In this document: in pieces, positions 24,952 to 32,919 of the stretch
Layout: the number at the start of each line of letters is the position of its first letter
Numbering within the stretch: the first letter of the stretch is position 1
Assembly: GCA_002238855.1 (NCBI GenBank)
Contig: MPND01000004.1
Coordinates: 1-64,000, forward strand
Reading direction: 5' to 3'
Length of the DNA: 64,000 nt
DNA from: SAR202 cluster bacterium bin90
GTDB taxonomy: Bacteria; Chloroflexota; Dehalococcoidia; Lucifugimonadales; JADFKI01
Program-made: the position numbers and the translations under genes
The notes under the pieces: generated by a model
What the model saw: only the letters and a program-made list of their open reading frames with translations
What the model was told of the DNA's origin: nothing
Databases searched by the model: none

Positions 24952-25018
24952 GTATCTGTTAGATGGCAGCCCTTCTCTTGCCAACAAAGAGCAGGGTCTT
25001 TAGCCACTAACGGCTTGC

Positions 25019-25181
25019 AAAAAAGAGAGGCCTCCCCGACTAGCGGGAAGACCCCTCTCCGGTGTAGAAGATGCTCCAGGGAACACCTACCGGGAGCACC
25101 TCCTCATACTACTAGCCAATGCAGCAACCTCCTTTCTAGAGACCCTCAGTAAGCTTTCGGCCACCTCCACCCTGCCTCTGG
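25019..25181 (-). ncRNA. Predicted ~160-nt structured RNA with its own promoter and terminator
   Basis: On the minus strand, a TATAAT promoter at 25193-25188 is followed by a region with several hairpins, including UAGCCA pairing with UGGCUA and GGTGCTCC with GGAGCATC. It ends in a strong terminator: GAGAGG arms at 25054-25059 and 25025-25030 with an inner TCCCG/CGGGA stem, then six Ts (25024-25019). The GGTGTTCC-ACACC pairing competes with GGTGCTCC-GGAGCATC, so alternative folds exist. A tiny frame of about ten codons with AAAGGAGG in front lies inside, so a leader peptide is possible. The transcript runs into the end of the phosphotriesterase gene and drives no downstream gene. It fills most of a 321-bp gap. 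Confidence 0.55.
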
Positions 25182-25187
25182 CTACAT

Positions 25188-25215
25188 ATTATACACATAG
25201 TCGGGCAAATTTGAA
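25188..25215 (-). promoter_or_regulatory. Promoter of the ~160-nt RNA
   Basis: A perfect TATAAT (25193-25188) with TTCAAA (25215-25210) 16 bp upstream on the minus strand. The -35 is weak, the -10 ideal. Confidence 0.55.
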
Positions 25216-25272
25216 GGCGGTCTTCAACAATTCGTAATCTGGACATAGGCGTGTGGATGCAGGGAACGAACG

Positions 25273-25638
25273 ATGATTGACGGCATAGCAGGCGTTATAA
25301 TCTGGACGGAGAACATGGCGGCGATGACGGTGTTCTACCGCGATACGCTGGGGCTGCCGGTGCATTCGGAGCGTCCGCACTTCGTGGCGTTCGAGTGGGG
25401 TGACATGCGCTTCAGCATCGGCGAACACTCGGAGGTTTGCGGCATGAACGCGGAGCCCGATCGCATCATGGTCAACTTCGGCACGCCTGACATCCACGCG
25501 CTGCACGGGCGGCTGGCTGGCTCCGGCGTGAACTTCGTCAGGCCGCCGGAACGCGAGCACTGGGGCGGCTGGGTCGCTACCTTCGAGGACCCGGACGGAA
25601 ACCTTATTCAGCTTCTTGAGCAGCCAGATGAGAGCTAA
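25273..25638 (+). CDS. VOC (glyoxalase/dioxygenase) superfamily protein
   Basis: 121 residues, one VOC unit of two beta-alpha-beta-beta-beta motifs: AGVIIWTENMAAMTVFYRDTLGLPV and the closing WGGWVATFEDPDGNLIQLLE. The terminal E of LLE and the early histidine-type positions usually bind a metal. The substrate cannot be told. It stands alone between the RNA element and a large inverted repeat. Confidence 0.85.
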   Translation: MIDGIAGVIIWTENMAAMTVFYRDTLGLPVHSERPHFVAFEWGDMRFSIGEHSEVCGMNAEPDRIMVNFGTPDIHALHGRLAGSGVNFVRPPEREHWGGWVATFEDPDGNLIQLLEQPDES

Positions 25639-25641
25639 CAG

Positions 25642-25699
25642 GATGTACAGGATCGACAGGATTGGATATTCCTGATGAGTCCTGCTCATCCTGTACATC
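25642..25699. repeat. Large inverted repeat of the CAGGAT family between convergent genes
   Basis: Perfect 12-bp arms GATGTACAGGAT (25642-25653) and ATCCTGTACATC (25688-25699) with CAGGAT-like words between them. It lies between the convergent VOC and amidase stops, so the hairpin could terminate both transcripts, although no T-run follows. Confidence 0.7.
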
Positions 25700-25710
25700 A
25701 AAATCAGTTC

Positions 25711-27108
25711 TTAGATTGACGGCCTCTGCTCGAATAGGCGTACGCTCTGCTCGTAGGCGTATGCCGCGCGGAAGACCGTCGGCTCGTCGAAGGGCTTGCC
25801 TGCTATCTGGAAGCCCACGGGCAGGCCTTCAGTCGTGAAGCCGCATGGCACCGATATGGCTGGCATGCCAGTCAAGTTGTAGGGCCCGGTGAAACTTGGG
25901 ACGCGCGACGTGGTCATCGCGTCCATCGCATCGAAACGCGGTGCGGGGTTGGACATCGTGGGCGATGCCACCACATCTACCTTCCGCAGCACATCGGCGA
26001 ACTCGCGCTTGAGCACGTTGCGTACGCGCTGCGCCTGCACATAGTCGCCGCCGGAGAACAGGCCGCCCGTCCTGAAGCGCGCTCTGACCATCTCGCCGAA
26101 CAGCTCGGGCTTGGAACGAAGGTTGTTCTGGTGATACGCGAATGCCTCGCTGAGCATGATGACGGGCTGCGCGGCGCCGGCGTGCTCCAGCATCGGCACG
26201 TTGACCTCTTCGATATGCGCTCCCAGGTCTTCCATGACGCCCAGGGCATCGTCCACCGCGGCGAGCACATCCTTGTTGATTGTAGGGTCGTCCGCGAAGA
26301 AGAAGTGGCGCGGCACTCCGATCCGCAGACCTTCGATGTCCTCTACCAGCGATGCCGTGTAGTCGGGAACGGGCGCCTGGCTGGTCGTTGGGTCCTTGGG
26401 GTCGAAGCCCGCGATTGCCTGCAGCATGATTGCGGAGTCCTCGACCGTCCATGTCATTGGGCCGCAGTGGTCAAGGGTCCAGCTCAGAGGCAAGACGCCG
26501 TATCGGCTGACGCGCCCATAGGTCGCCTTGATGCCGGCGATGCTGCAGAATGCTGCAGGTCCGCGTATGGAGCCGCCCGTGCAGGAGCCGAGCGTGCCCA
26601 TGCATAGCCCGGCCGCGATGCCCGCGCCCGAGCCGCTGCTGGAACCGCCGGGGATATGGTCGAGGTTCCACGGATTGCGGGCGAGCGGGAAGCCGTTCGA
26701 CGGGTCAGGCCCGCCGAGCGCGAACTCGTGCATCGCCAGCTTGCCGAGCAGCACAGCGCCCGCCTCTCTCAGACGTGCGGTCGTGGTGGCGTCCTCCGAA
26801 GGCACTCGGTCTGTCATGACTTTCGAACTGCCGGTAGTGCGGATGCCTGCGGTATCGTACAGGTCTTTGAGTGCGATTGGGATGCCGTGCATGGACCCGC
26901 GATAGTCGCCGCGCAGGATTTCGGCTTCCGCCTGCCGCGCCTCCGCCATCGCACCGTCGTGCAGCACGGTGATGTAGCATTCCAGCGTGTCGTCGAGCTC
27001 GTCAATGCGGTCGAGGAATGCGCGAGTCAGTTCGACAGGCGATATCTGGCCGCTCTCTATAAGTACGCTTGCCTCGCCGATGGTGAGGTAGTGGAGTTCT
27101 GTGGTCAT
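25711..27108 (-). CDS. Amidase signature family hydrolase (GatA-like)
   Basis: 465 residues of the amidase-signature family. The Ser-cisSer-Lys triad is in place: Lys81 (IALKDLYDT), Ser156 (GGSSSGSGAG) and nucleophile Ser180 (TGGSIRGPAAF). It hydrolyses an amide or transfers ammonia. Its upstream neighbour encodes a 65-residue GatC/AtzG-like protein, so it may work as a two-subunit amidase. A role as the tRNA amidotransferase is unlikely without gatB. It begins three bases after that gene's stop, indicating tight coupling. Confidence 0.9.
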   Translation of the reverse strand: MTTELHYLTIGEASVLIESGQISPVELTRAFLDRIDELDDTLECYITVLHDGAMAEARQAEAEILRGDYRGSMHGIPIALKDLYDTAGIRTTGSSKVMTDRVPSEDATTTARLREAGAVLLGKLAMHEFALGGPDPSNGFPLARNPWNLDHIPGGSSSGSGAGIAAGLCMGTLGSCTGGSIRGPAAFCSIAGIKATYGRVSRYGVLPLSWTLDHCGPMTWTVEDSAIMLQAIAGFDPKDPTTSQAPVPDYTASLVEDIEGLRIGVPRHFFFADDPTINKDVLAAVDDALGVMEDLGAHIEEVNVPMLEHAGAAQPVIMLSEAFAYHQNNLRSKPELFGEMVRARFRTGGLFSGGDYVQAQRVRNVLKREFADVLRKVDVVASPTMSNPAPRFDAMDAMTTSRVPSFTGPYNLTGMPAISVPCGFTTEGLPVGFQIAGKPFDEPTVFRAAYAYEQSVRLFEQRPSI

Positions 27109-27110
27109 GG

Positions 27111-27308
27111 CTATACCTCCGGGTCCCAGCCCGGCGAATAGACGACCGCCAGGTCTTCGGCATCGAGGTCGAGAGCGTTCATTTGGGCAATCGGCTCAAG
27201 GTAGTGGTCATACATCGGCTTGAGGTGCTCAAGCTCTTCGTCGGTGAGGTCGAGACCGGCGCGCTGCGTGAGTGCGCGGAATTCGTCGAGGGTGGTTTCT
27301 TGTGGCAT
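27111..27308 (-). CDS. Small amidase partner, GatC/AtzG-like
   Basis: 65 residues: helical N-terminal part (TLDEFRALTQRAGLDLTDEELEHLKPMYDHYLEPI) and a short DLDAEDLAVVYSPGWDPEV tail. Small proteins of this sort accompany amidases of the AtzE/AtzG and GatA/GatC type and stabilise them. The location directly ahead of the amidase supports this. The assignment rests on context and general shape rather than on catalytic motifs. Confidence 0.7.
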   Translation of the reverse strand: MPQETTLDEFRALTQRAGLDLTDEELEHLKPMYDHYLEPIAQMNALDLDAEDLAVVYSPGWDPEV

Positions 27309-27345
27309 GGGTGGTGGCTCCTTGTTTCGATACTTGAACTGACTC

Positions 27346-27615
27346 CTATTCTGTCGTCAGTCGTGTCCAGACTATTCCGTCAACAGCCTCAAAGTCGTTC
27401 AGAGCGGCGTCCATTTCGTCAGCTTCCGCTTGTGTCCATGTGCCAATGAGGTGGTCGAGAGAAGAGCCGACGGTGTTTGAGTCCTCCGCATCTTCAAGAA
27501 TATCCGGGTTGGTTGGGGGGATTTCTTTGCGCGACCTTTCGGTCTGCAAATGACCGTTGTCATTAAGCACTCTTGCAGAAGTTTCTTTTATTGGCCATTT
27601 CTTGGTCTCTTCCAT
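27346..27615 (-). CDS. Small acidic protein in the HigBA operon
   Basis: 89 residues from the ATG at 27615, with GAGG upstream; an ATG 15 bases earlier has too short a spacing. The C-terminal half DHLIGTWTQAEADEMDAALNDFEAVD is the kind of acidic helical segment seen in type II antitoxins. The N-terminal half is polar and probably disordered. It follows higA by 22 bp on the same strand. Family not recognised; an additional antitoxin is a guess from context. Confidence 0.6.
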   Translation of the reverse strand: MEETKKWPIKETSARVLNDNGHLQTERSRKEIPPTNPDILEDAEDSNTVGSSLDHLIGTWTQAEADEMDAALNDFEAVDGIVWTRLTTE

Positions 27616-27637
27616 GTCGCATCGCCTCAAACTGAGA

Positions 27638-27937
27638 TTAGCTCAGATGCGCCGCCTTCTGCTCTACCTGTTGACGGGCAAGGGTGTCATCGTAAGTCTT
27701 TTGGGCGTCTATCCACATACTCGACGGAATACCAAGCACTTCTTCGAGTTTAGCCGCTATGTCGGGCTGAATATTCTTCGCGCCCTCAATGATTGCGCTT
27801 ACGAACTGAGGAGACCTATCTATGCGTGTAGCGAGTTCCTGCTGAGTCATGCCGATGCACTCTATTTCTTCGGCGAGCAGTTCTCCGGGGTGAATAGCCA
27901 GATTAGATACAGGTTGGACGTAAGGCTTAGTCTCCAT
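27638..27937 (-). CDS. higA: HigA-type helix-turn-helix antitoxin
   Basis: 99 residues with an XRE/HigA helix-turn-helix: NLAIHPGELLAEEIECIGMTQQELATRIDRSPQFVSAIIEGAKNIQPDIAAKLEEVLGIP. The HPGE..EEI.. start and the helix-turn-helix are diagnostic of HigA-type addiction antidotes. It should neutralise HigB and repress the operon. It overlaps higB by 11 bases. Confidence 0.88.
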   Translation of the reverse strand: METKPYVQPVSNLAIHPGELLAEEIECIGMTQQELATRIDRSPQFVSAIIEGAKNIQPDIAAKLEEVLGIPSSMWIDAQKTYDDTLARQQVEQKAAHLS

Positions 27938-28226
27938 AATGGTTTGTTACCTCCAGTATGTTGACTGATTCATCAGTCGCGTTATATATGAGAATGATGC
28001 GCCACCTTCTGTTCAAGTCTATCGCAAACTGTCCCACAAAGGGGCCTGACAGCGAGTGTAACCTGAATGATCGTATCGTGCGTAAAGCATTGAAATTGGG
28101 GGCATTCAGTATCCATTGAATGCGCTGGATGTATTTTCGGGCGACTGCGACACCCCAGTTTCTCTCAGCCTGATTATAATCCTCGAAACATTGTTCAAGT
28201 CGTCTGTTTGCAAAGAAAATTTTCAT
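27927..28226 (-). CDS. higB: HigB/RelE-type mRNA interferase toxin
   Basis: 99 residues: MKIFFANRRLEQCFEDYNQAERNWG.AVARKYIQRIQWILNAPNF, then LHSLSGPFVGQFAIDLNRRWRIILIYN, typical of the RelE/HigB fold, with conserved basic residues near the C-terminus. It would cut mRNA on the ribosome. The order toxin-then-antitoxin is the inverted HigBA arrangement. The ATG at 28226 is used; an in-frame TTG nine bases upstream is also possible. Confidence 0.85.
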   Translation of the reverse strand: MKIFFANRRLEQCFEDYNQAERNWGVAVARKYIQRIQWILNAPNFNALRTIRSFRLHSLSGPFVGQFAIDLNRRWRIILIYNATDESVNILEVTNHYGD

Positions 28227-28276
28227 CTCTTCCAATAGGCTATTGATTCATATCTCGGTTCACACAAGTGATCTTG

Positions 28277-29428
28277 CTAAGGCCCCTCATCCCATATCTG
28301 CGCTGGCGATCGTGCCGGGAACGGCTTGTATGGGTAGGCGGCGAGTCGCTCTTCGTCTAGGTCGATGCCCAGTCCGGGGGTGTCGGGTATCTGGATGTAG
28401 CCGTCCTGCACCTCGAATGGAGTCTTTGCGATGTCGCGTCCTAGCTCTTCGAGGTTGACGAAGTATTCGGTTATCAGGAAGTTGGGAATGGCGGCGGAGA
28501 CCTGTATGGTCGCTGCCAGGCCGACGGTGGTGCTGTTGAAGTTGTGCGGCGAGATGACGACGAAGTACGGTTCGGCCATCGCCGCAATCTCCTTGAGTTC
28601 GAGGATGCCGCCAACGTTGCACACGTCGGGGTTGAGGATGTCGGCCGCCTGCTTCTCGAAGACCTCGCGGAATTCGAACTTCGTGTAAAGCTCCTCGCCG
28701 GTTACGACAGGGATGTTAATCTTCTGGCGCACTGACGCGAGCGCGGGGACGTTCTCGGCGAGGATAGGCTCCTCGTACCAGAACGGGCGGAACCGCTCGA
28801 TTTCGTGGGCGATGCGGACGGCGTGCATTGGCGCAAGCCTGCGGTGCATCTCGACGAGGATGTCCACATCGGGACCCACGGCTTCACGGACTGCCCGCAC
28901 GTTCTCCACGGCGGCATCCTCTATGTCCTTACTGACATAGGTGCGCCAGCGTCCGGGGATGGGGTCGAACTTGAGCGCGGTGAAGCCTGCCTCGATGACC
29001 TCGGACGCGCGCTCGGCGAGTGATTCGGGCGTGGGATTGCCACCGGACCAGCCGTTTGCATAGACGCGAATCTTGTCGCGGCACGCGCCGCCGATGAGCT
29101 TATGCACGGGCGCGCCGTATGCCTTGCCCGCGATGTCCCACATGGCGTGCTCCAGGCCGCTGATGGCGCAGTAGTAGTCCATCGCGCCGCGCCTTCCGGC
29201 GAAGTCGTCGAACACCATCTGCATGAAGTGCTTGATGTTCGTGGGGTCGCGGCCGATGAGGTAGCGCTTGAGCTGATCGACGTGGGCCGTAATCTGCACG
29301 TCTCGGTCGGACTGCGTATAGCACTCGCCCCAGCCGTAGATGCCCTCGTCGGTCTCAATCTTCACGAAGCAGAGATTCTTGGCTTTGCCGGGATGGACTA
29401 GGTAAGTCTTGATGTCGGTTATCTGCAC
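28277..29428 (-). CDS. Enolase-superfamily dehydratase (mandelate racemase family, galactonate-dehydratase-like)
   Basis: 383 residues with the capping domain and the (beta/alpha)7beta barrel. Metal ligands are Glu193 (LVEMHRR), Glu219 (WYEEP) and Glu245 (TGEELYT). His195 and His295 (SPHN) provide the catalytic bases in the pattern of sugar-acid dehydratases such as DgoD. It therefore should dehydrate an aldonic or similar acid. Several paralogues of this superfamily are characteristic of SAR202 Chloroflexota genomes, which fits the rest of the window. Confidence 0.88.
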   Translation of the reverse strand: MQITDIKTYLVHPGKAKNLCFVKIETDEGIYGWGECYTQSDRDVQITAHVDQLKRYLIGRDPTNIKHFMQMVFDDFAGRRGAMDYYCAISGLEHAMWDIAGKAYGAPVHKLIGGACRDKIRVYANGWSGGNPTPESLAERASEVIEAGFTALKFDPIPGRWRTYVSKDIEDAAVENVRAVREAVGPDVDILVEMHRRLAPMHAVRIAHEIERFRPFWYEEPILAENVPALASVRQKINIPVVTGEELYTKFEFREVFEKQAADILNPDVCNVGGILELKEIAAMAEPYFVVISPHNFNSTTVGLAATIQVSAAIPNFLITEYFVNLEELGRDIAKTPFEVQDGYIQIPDTPGLGIDLDEERLAAYPYKPFPARSPAQIWDEGP

Positions 29429-29497
29429 GTGTGACCTCCAGTCGCAGCAGTGAGCGCTCAGCTTTCAGCCTTCAGGTTTCTGAATGCCGACTGCCGG

Positions 29498-29866
29498 TTA
29501 CTTCTTTAATCTGCTGCCTCTTAATCTTCTGATGAACGGTGTCAACATCCTCTTAATCTGTGTGACTTCATCGTATATAGAGTTGTAATTTGCAGTGGTT
29601 ATAAACTCCAGGTCGCGGGCAAGCAGGATGTGGTATTCCAGTTCACTTGCCGACGCCATTGCTATCTGTAGGTATCGTGCCATTTCAGCGTCGCTGCCAG
29701 TCCCACAGCCTTCGGCAATGTTAGCTGGAATAGATGCACACGATCGCCTAATCTGGCTTGTTAGCCCGTATCTTTCTTCACTAGGAAAACTCTTCGTGGT
29801 CTTGTAGATTTGCAAAGTAAGCAGATGACTCTTCTCCCAAACCTTAAGACCTCTGAAATCTCTCAT
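29498..29866 (-). CDS. Four-helix-bundle protein (S23/23S rRNA intervening-sequence family)
   Basis: 122 residues: RDFRGLKVWEKSHLLTLQIYKTTKSFPSEERYGLTSQIRRSCASIPANIAEGCG is the family signature, followed by ELEYHILLARDL. Such proteins were first found inside 23S rRNA intervening sequences and share the fold of Avd, the accessory protein of diversity-generating retroelements. No rRNA or reverse transcriptase gene is nearby, so this is a stand-alone copy. A heptamer tandem array lies just upstream. Confidence 0.9.
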   Translation of the reverse strand: MRDFRGLKVWEKSHLLTLQIYKTTKSFPSEERYGLTSQIRRSCASIPANIAEGCGTGSDAEMARYLQIAMASASELEYHILLARDLEFITTANYNSIYDEVTQIKRMLTPFIRRLRGSRLKK

Positions 29867-29886
29867 TGCTCTTCTGACTTCCTGAC

Positions 29887-29949
29887 GCTGACTGCTGACT
29901 GCTGACTGCTGACGGCTGACGGCTGATTGCTGACGGCTGACTGCTGACG
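29887..29949. repeat. Heptanucleotide tandem array, nine units
   Basis: Nine 7-bp units (GCTGACT, GCTGACG or GCTGATT) without gaps. The period is not a multiple of three and a gene lies on each side, so it is not coding. It sits between the SDR stop and the start of the four-helix-bundle gene on the same strand. Slippage could alter spacing there. Confidence 0.9.
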
Positions 29950-29957
29950 GCTATTCC

Positions 29958-30716
29958 CTACTGCGCTATCCAGCCGCCGTCAACGACGACCTCACTGCCG
30001 GTTACATAGCCTGATTCGTCGCTGGCGAGGTATAGGACTGCATACGCGATCTCGATTGGCTCGGCGAACCTGCCAAGCGGGATGCGGGAGTGCGTGACTT
30101 CACGGTACGCAGGGTCTCCGCGACGGCTCTCCGTCATAGCGGTAATGACGGGTCCGGGATGAATGGAGTTGGCGCGGATGTTGTCCGGCGCGTACTGAAT
30201 TGCCGTGGACTTGGTGAGGATGCGAACAGCGCCCTTGGATGCGTGGTACATAGCACTGCTGTTGTCGGTGGCGACGATACCTAGCTGGGACGATATGTTG
30301 ATGATGGAGCCGCTGCCCGCATTCCGCATCTCCGGAATGGCTGCCTTGGTACCAAGGAAGACGCCCTTGGCATTGATGTCCATAACGCGATCCCAGTCTT
30401 CGACTGGAGTGTCTTCTATCAGACCTCCAACGCCTCCAATGCCCGCGTTGTTGACAAGGATGTGCAGCGCGCCGAAGCGGGAGACGGTCTGGGCGATGGC
30501 GTCCTGCCAGTTGGCCTCGCTGGTTACATCGAGATTGATGAAGAGACAGTCGCCGCCGCTCTCGTTTATCTCCGCCTCGACACTGCGCCCCTCTTCTTCC
30601 AGAACGTCGCCGATTCCGACCTTCGCGCCTTCACGCGCGAAGAGGCGCGCTTCCTCCGCGCCCATGCCTCTTGCGCCGCCGCTGATGAATGCCACTTTGC
30701 CGTCGAGTCTGCCCAT
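29958..30716 (-). CDS. Short-chain dehydrogenase/reductase (SDR), classical
   Basis: 252 residues with a full classical SDR set: cofactor motif GGARGMG (near residue 12), NNAG, catalytic Ser in ISSQLG, and YHASK carrying Tyr and Lys. DGGW at the end is typical. An acidic residue after strand 2 (IGDVLEEEG) favours NAD(H). Substrate unknown; similar enzymes oxidise or reduce hydroxy and keto groups in many pathways. Confidence 0.9.
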   Translation of the reverse strand: MGRLDGKVAFISGGARGMGAEEARLFAREGAKVGIGDVLEEEGRSVEAEINESGGDCLFINLDVTSEANWQDAIAQTVSRFGALHILVNNAGIGGVGGLIEDTPVEDWDRVMDINAKGVFLGTKAAIPEMRNAGSGSIINISSQLGIVATDNSSAMYHASKGAVRILTKSTAIQYAPDNIRANSIHPGPVITAMTESRRGDPAYREVTHSRIPLGRFAEPIEIAYAVLYLASDESGYVTGSEVVVDGGWIAQ

Positions 30717-30821
30717 TTTCTAGCCTCCCTGGAATAGCTTACAAAGGTGGGGATGGTTGATGCGTGCGTAGTGTATCATGGGCGCAACGCACAGCATCTT
30801 GGACGCTGACAGAGGTGTGAG

Positions 30822-31382
30822 ATGGCTACAACTAAGACTAATTTGATGACAGTGGATGAATTGCTGTCTATTCCGCGTGAGGACTATCGCGGCTATCGCT
30901 ATGAGCTGATACGGGGAGAGTTGACGAAGACAATGTCTGCGGGATTTGCTCACGGCACACAAGCCGTCAACATAATCGGAAGTCTCTGGACACATGTACG
31001 CCATCACGATCTGGGAAGGATTGTAACCGCCGAAGCTACATTCCTGCTTGCAACCGCCCCCGACCATGCGCGGATTCCGGATGTCGGATTCGTAAGGCAA
31101 GAGCGAGTTAGCTCCTTAGATGAGATGACTGGCGCTTATCATGGAGCGCCGGATCTGGCGGTTGAGGTCATATCGCCTACGGACAGGTTGGCGCGTGTGA
31201 GGGACAAAACTCAAGACTGGCTTGACCATGGCACTCCAATGGTCGTAGTGGTGAATCCGCGCAATCGCACCGTGCTGGTATACACAGCGGACAGCGTGAC
31301 AGAACTTACGGAAGCTGACACGCTTGACGGCGGCGATGTGGTGCCGGGCTGGAGTATGCCGGTTGCCGATATTTTCTCATAG
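30822..31382 (+). CDS. Uma2 (DUF820) family putative endonuclease, copy 1
   Basis: 186 residues of the PD-(D/E)XK-like Uma2 family, abundant in Cyanobacteria and Chloroflexota. Segments: LMTVDELLSI, YRYELIRGEL, RIPDVGFVRQERV (active-site Asp), DLAVEVISPTD (active-site Glu), then a Lys region and VPGWSMPVADIFS. Both key acids are present. The biological role of the family is unsettled; transposon-related or restriction-like nuclease activity has been suggested. It is the first of four copies within 9 kb. Confidence 0.9.
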   Translation: MATTKTNLMTVDELLSIPREDYRGYRYELIRGELTKTMSAGFAHGTQAVNIIGSLWTHVRHHDLGRIVTAEATFLLATAPDHARIPDVGFVRQERVSSLDEMTGAYHGAPDLAVEVISPTDRLARVRDKTQDWLDHGTPMVVVVNPRNRTVLVYTADSVTELTEADTLDGGDVVPGWSMPVADIFS

Positions 31383-31465
31383 AGGCAGGCGGGGATTGAC
31401 TGGACATAATGCCGTTTGTAGCATGCGATTTAAGCGTGAGCGCAGGCAGTTCCGGAGGTAATTCT

Positions 31466-32902
31466 ATGGGCACCCAAGACGGGAACAAACAGGACATCGA
31501 GCTTATGGCGCACCTGATGCGCCGTGCGGGCTTTGGGGCGACCCAAGCCGAGATCGAGGAGCGTGTCGAAAGTGGATACGAAACCACCGTAGATGAACTG
31601 CTGGATCCCGGCAATGCCCAGTGGCTCGGCGACTTCGTAGTGAGGCGCTTCGACCATGAGGCATCGGGGATGATCAATTACCCCGGGTCGGCGCGCAGGT
31701 GGCTGTACCGCATGGTAACCTCCACCGCTCCGTTGCAGGAGAAGGTGACGCTCTTCTGGCACGGCATTTTCGCCACGGGCTTCCCGAAGGTCATCAACGG
31801 CAGGGTGCTTTCTGACCAGGTGGACATGTTCAGGCGCTACGGAATGGGCAAATTCGACAGGCTGCTACTGGAGCTCGCGAAGAACCCAGCGATGATCGTC
31901 TGGCTGGACAACCAGGACAACCACAAAGACGCGATAAACGAGAACTGGGGGCGCGAGCTGCTCGAACTGTTCTCGTTGGGAGTGGGCAACTACTCGGAGG
32001 ACGACATCAAGGAGTGCGCAAGAGCGTTCACGGGCTGGACCATCGGCAACACCGAGTACATGATGGTGCGCTCGGCGCGCGATTCAGACTGGCCTTACGG
32101 CAGGATTGACTACTACTTCGAGTACCGCGAGGAAGACCACGACGACGGCGAGAAGACCTTCCTCGGGCAGACGGGCAACTTCGACGGAGAAGACATCATC
32201 AACATCATCTGCCAGCAGGAAGCGACGGCACGATTCATCGCGCGGCACATGTACCACTTCTTCGTGGCGGATGAGCCGCCGGTCCCGGCATGGCCGTACA
32301 CACCGCCGCGAGACAGTGAAGCCATCGACGCGCTGGCACAGGCTTACTTCGACAGCGGATTAGACATTACGGAGATGCTGCGAGTGCTGTTCAATTCGGA
32401 CTTCTTCAAGGCCGAAGAAGCCCGCTACGAGAAGGTGAAGGGCCCAGCGGAGTTCGCTGTGGGCATACTTCGCATGACGCGAGAGTTCGAGCTGCCCAAC
32501 CGCGAGATGATCAACAGGTTCAGGCAGATTAACTGGATGGGGCAGGAGATTAACAATCCTCCCAGCGTTGAAGGCTGGCACCAGGGCGTGGAGTGGATTG
32601 ACACGGGTACTCTGATGGAGCGCATAAACTTCGCGTCAGAGCAGCTCGGAGATCTCAGCAAGCCGGGTGTGCGGGACATCGTGGACAGCATCGTTGCTGA
32701 CGGTGTCGAATCGAATGGAAGCCGGGGCACGCGCTCCGAGCTGATGGTGAGCCGCTGCCTGGAGCAGATGGGAGCGCTATTGGTGGCGGATGACACGCGT
32801 GAGGCACTACTCAGTATTGCGGAACAGGATGGCGACGAGCGGCAGAATGTAGCACAGATGCTGCGATTGACGGCGGCGTCCAAAGAGTTCCAGCGGCTGT
32901 AA
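31466..32902 (+). CDS. DUF1800 domain protein
   Basis: 478 residues. Signature blocks are AHLMRRAGFGAT, WLDNQDNHKDAINENWGRELLELFSLGVGNYSEDDIKECARAFTGWT and FNSDFFKAEEARYEKVKGPAEFAVGILR. DUF1800 genes commonly pair with DUF1501 secreted proteins, but no such gene is next to this one and there is no signal peptide. GGAGGT precedes the ATG at 31466 at ideal distance. The function of the family is unknown. It leads a tight run with the NHL gene and Uma2 copy 2. Confidence 0.88.
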   Translation: MGTQDGNKQDIELMAHLMRRAGFGATQAEIEERVESGYETTVDELLDPGNAQWLGDFVVRRFDHEASGMINYPGSARRWLYRMVTSTAPLQEKVTLFWHGIFATGFPKVINGRVLSDQVDMFRRYGMGKFDRLLLELAKNPAMIVWLDNQDNHKDAINENWGRELLELFSLGVGNYSEDDIKECARAFTGWTIGNTEYMMVRSARDSDWPYGRIDYYFEYREEDHDDGEKTFLGQTGNFDGEDIINIICQQEATARFIARHMYHFFVADEPPVPAWPYTPPRDSEAIDALAQAYFDSGLDITEMLRVLFNSDFFKAEEARYEKVKGPAEFAVGILRMTREFELPNREMINRFRQINWMGQEINNPPSVEGWHQGVEWIDTGTLMERINFASEQLGDLSKPGVRDIVDSIVADGVESNGSRGTRSELMVSRCLEQMGALLVADDTREALLSIAEQDGDERQNVAQMLRLTAASKEFQRL

Positions 32903-32919
32903 CAGCCACGGGGGCAGAT

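Noticed and set aside
29887-29949. Heptamer array considered as a CRISPR array
   Set aside because: Units are 7 bp and contiguous with no spacers, and no cas genes are present.
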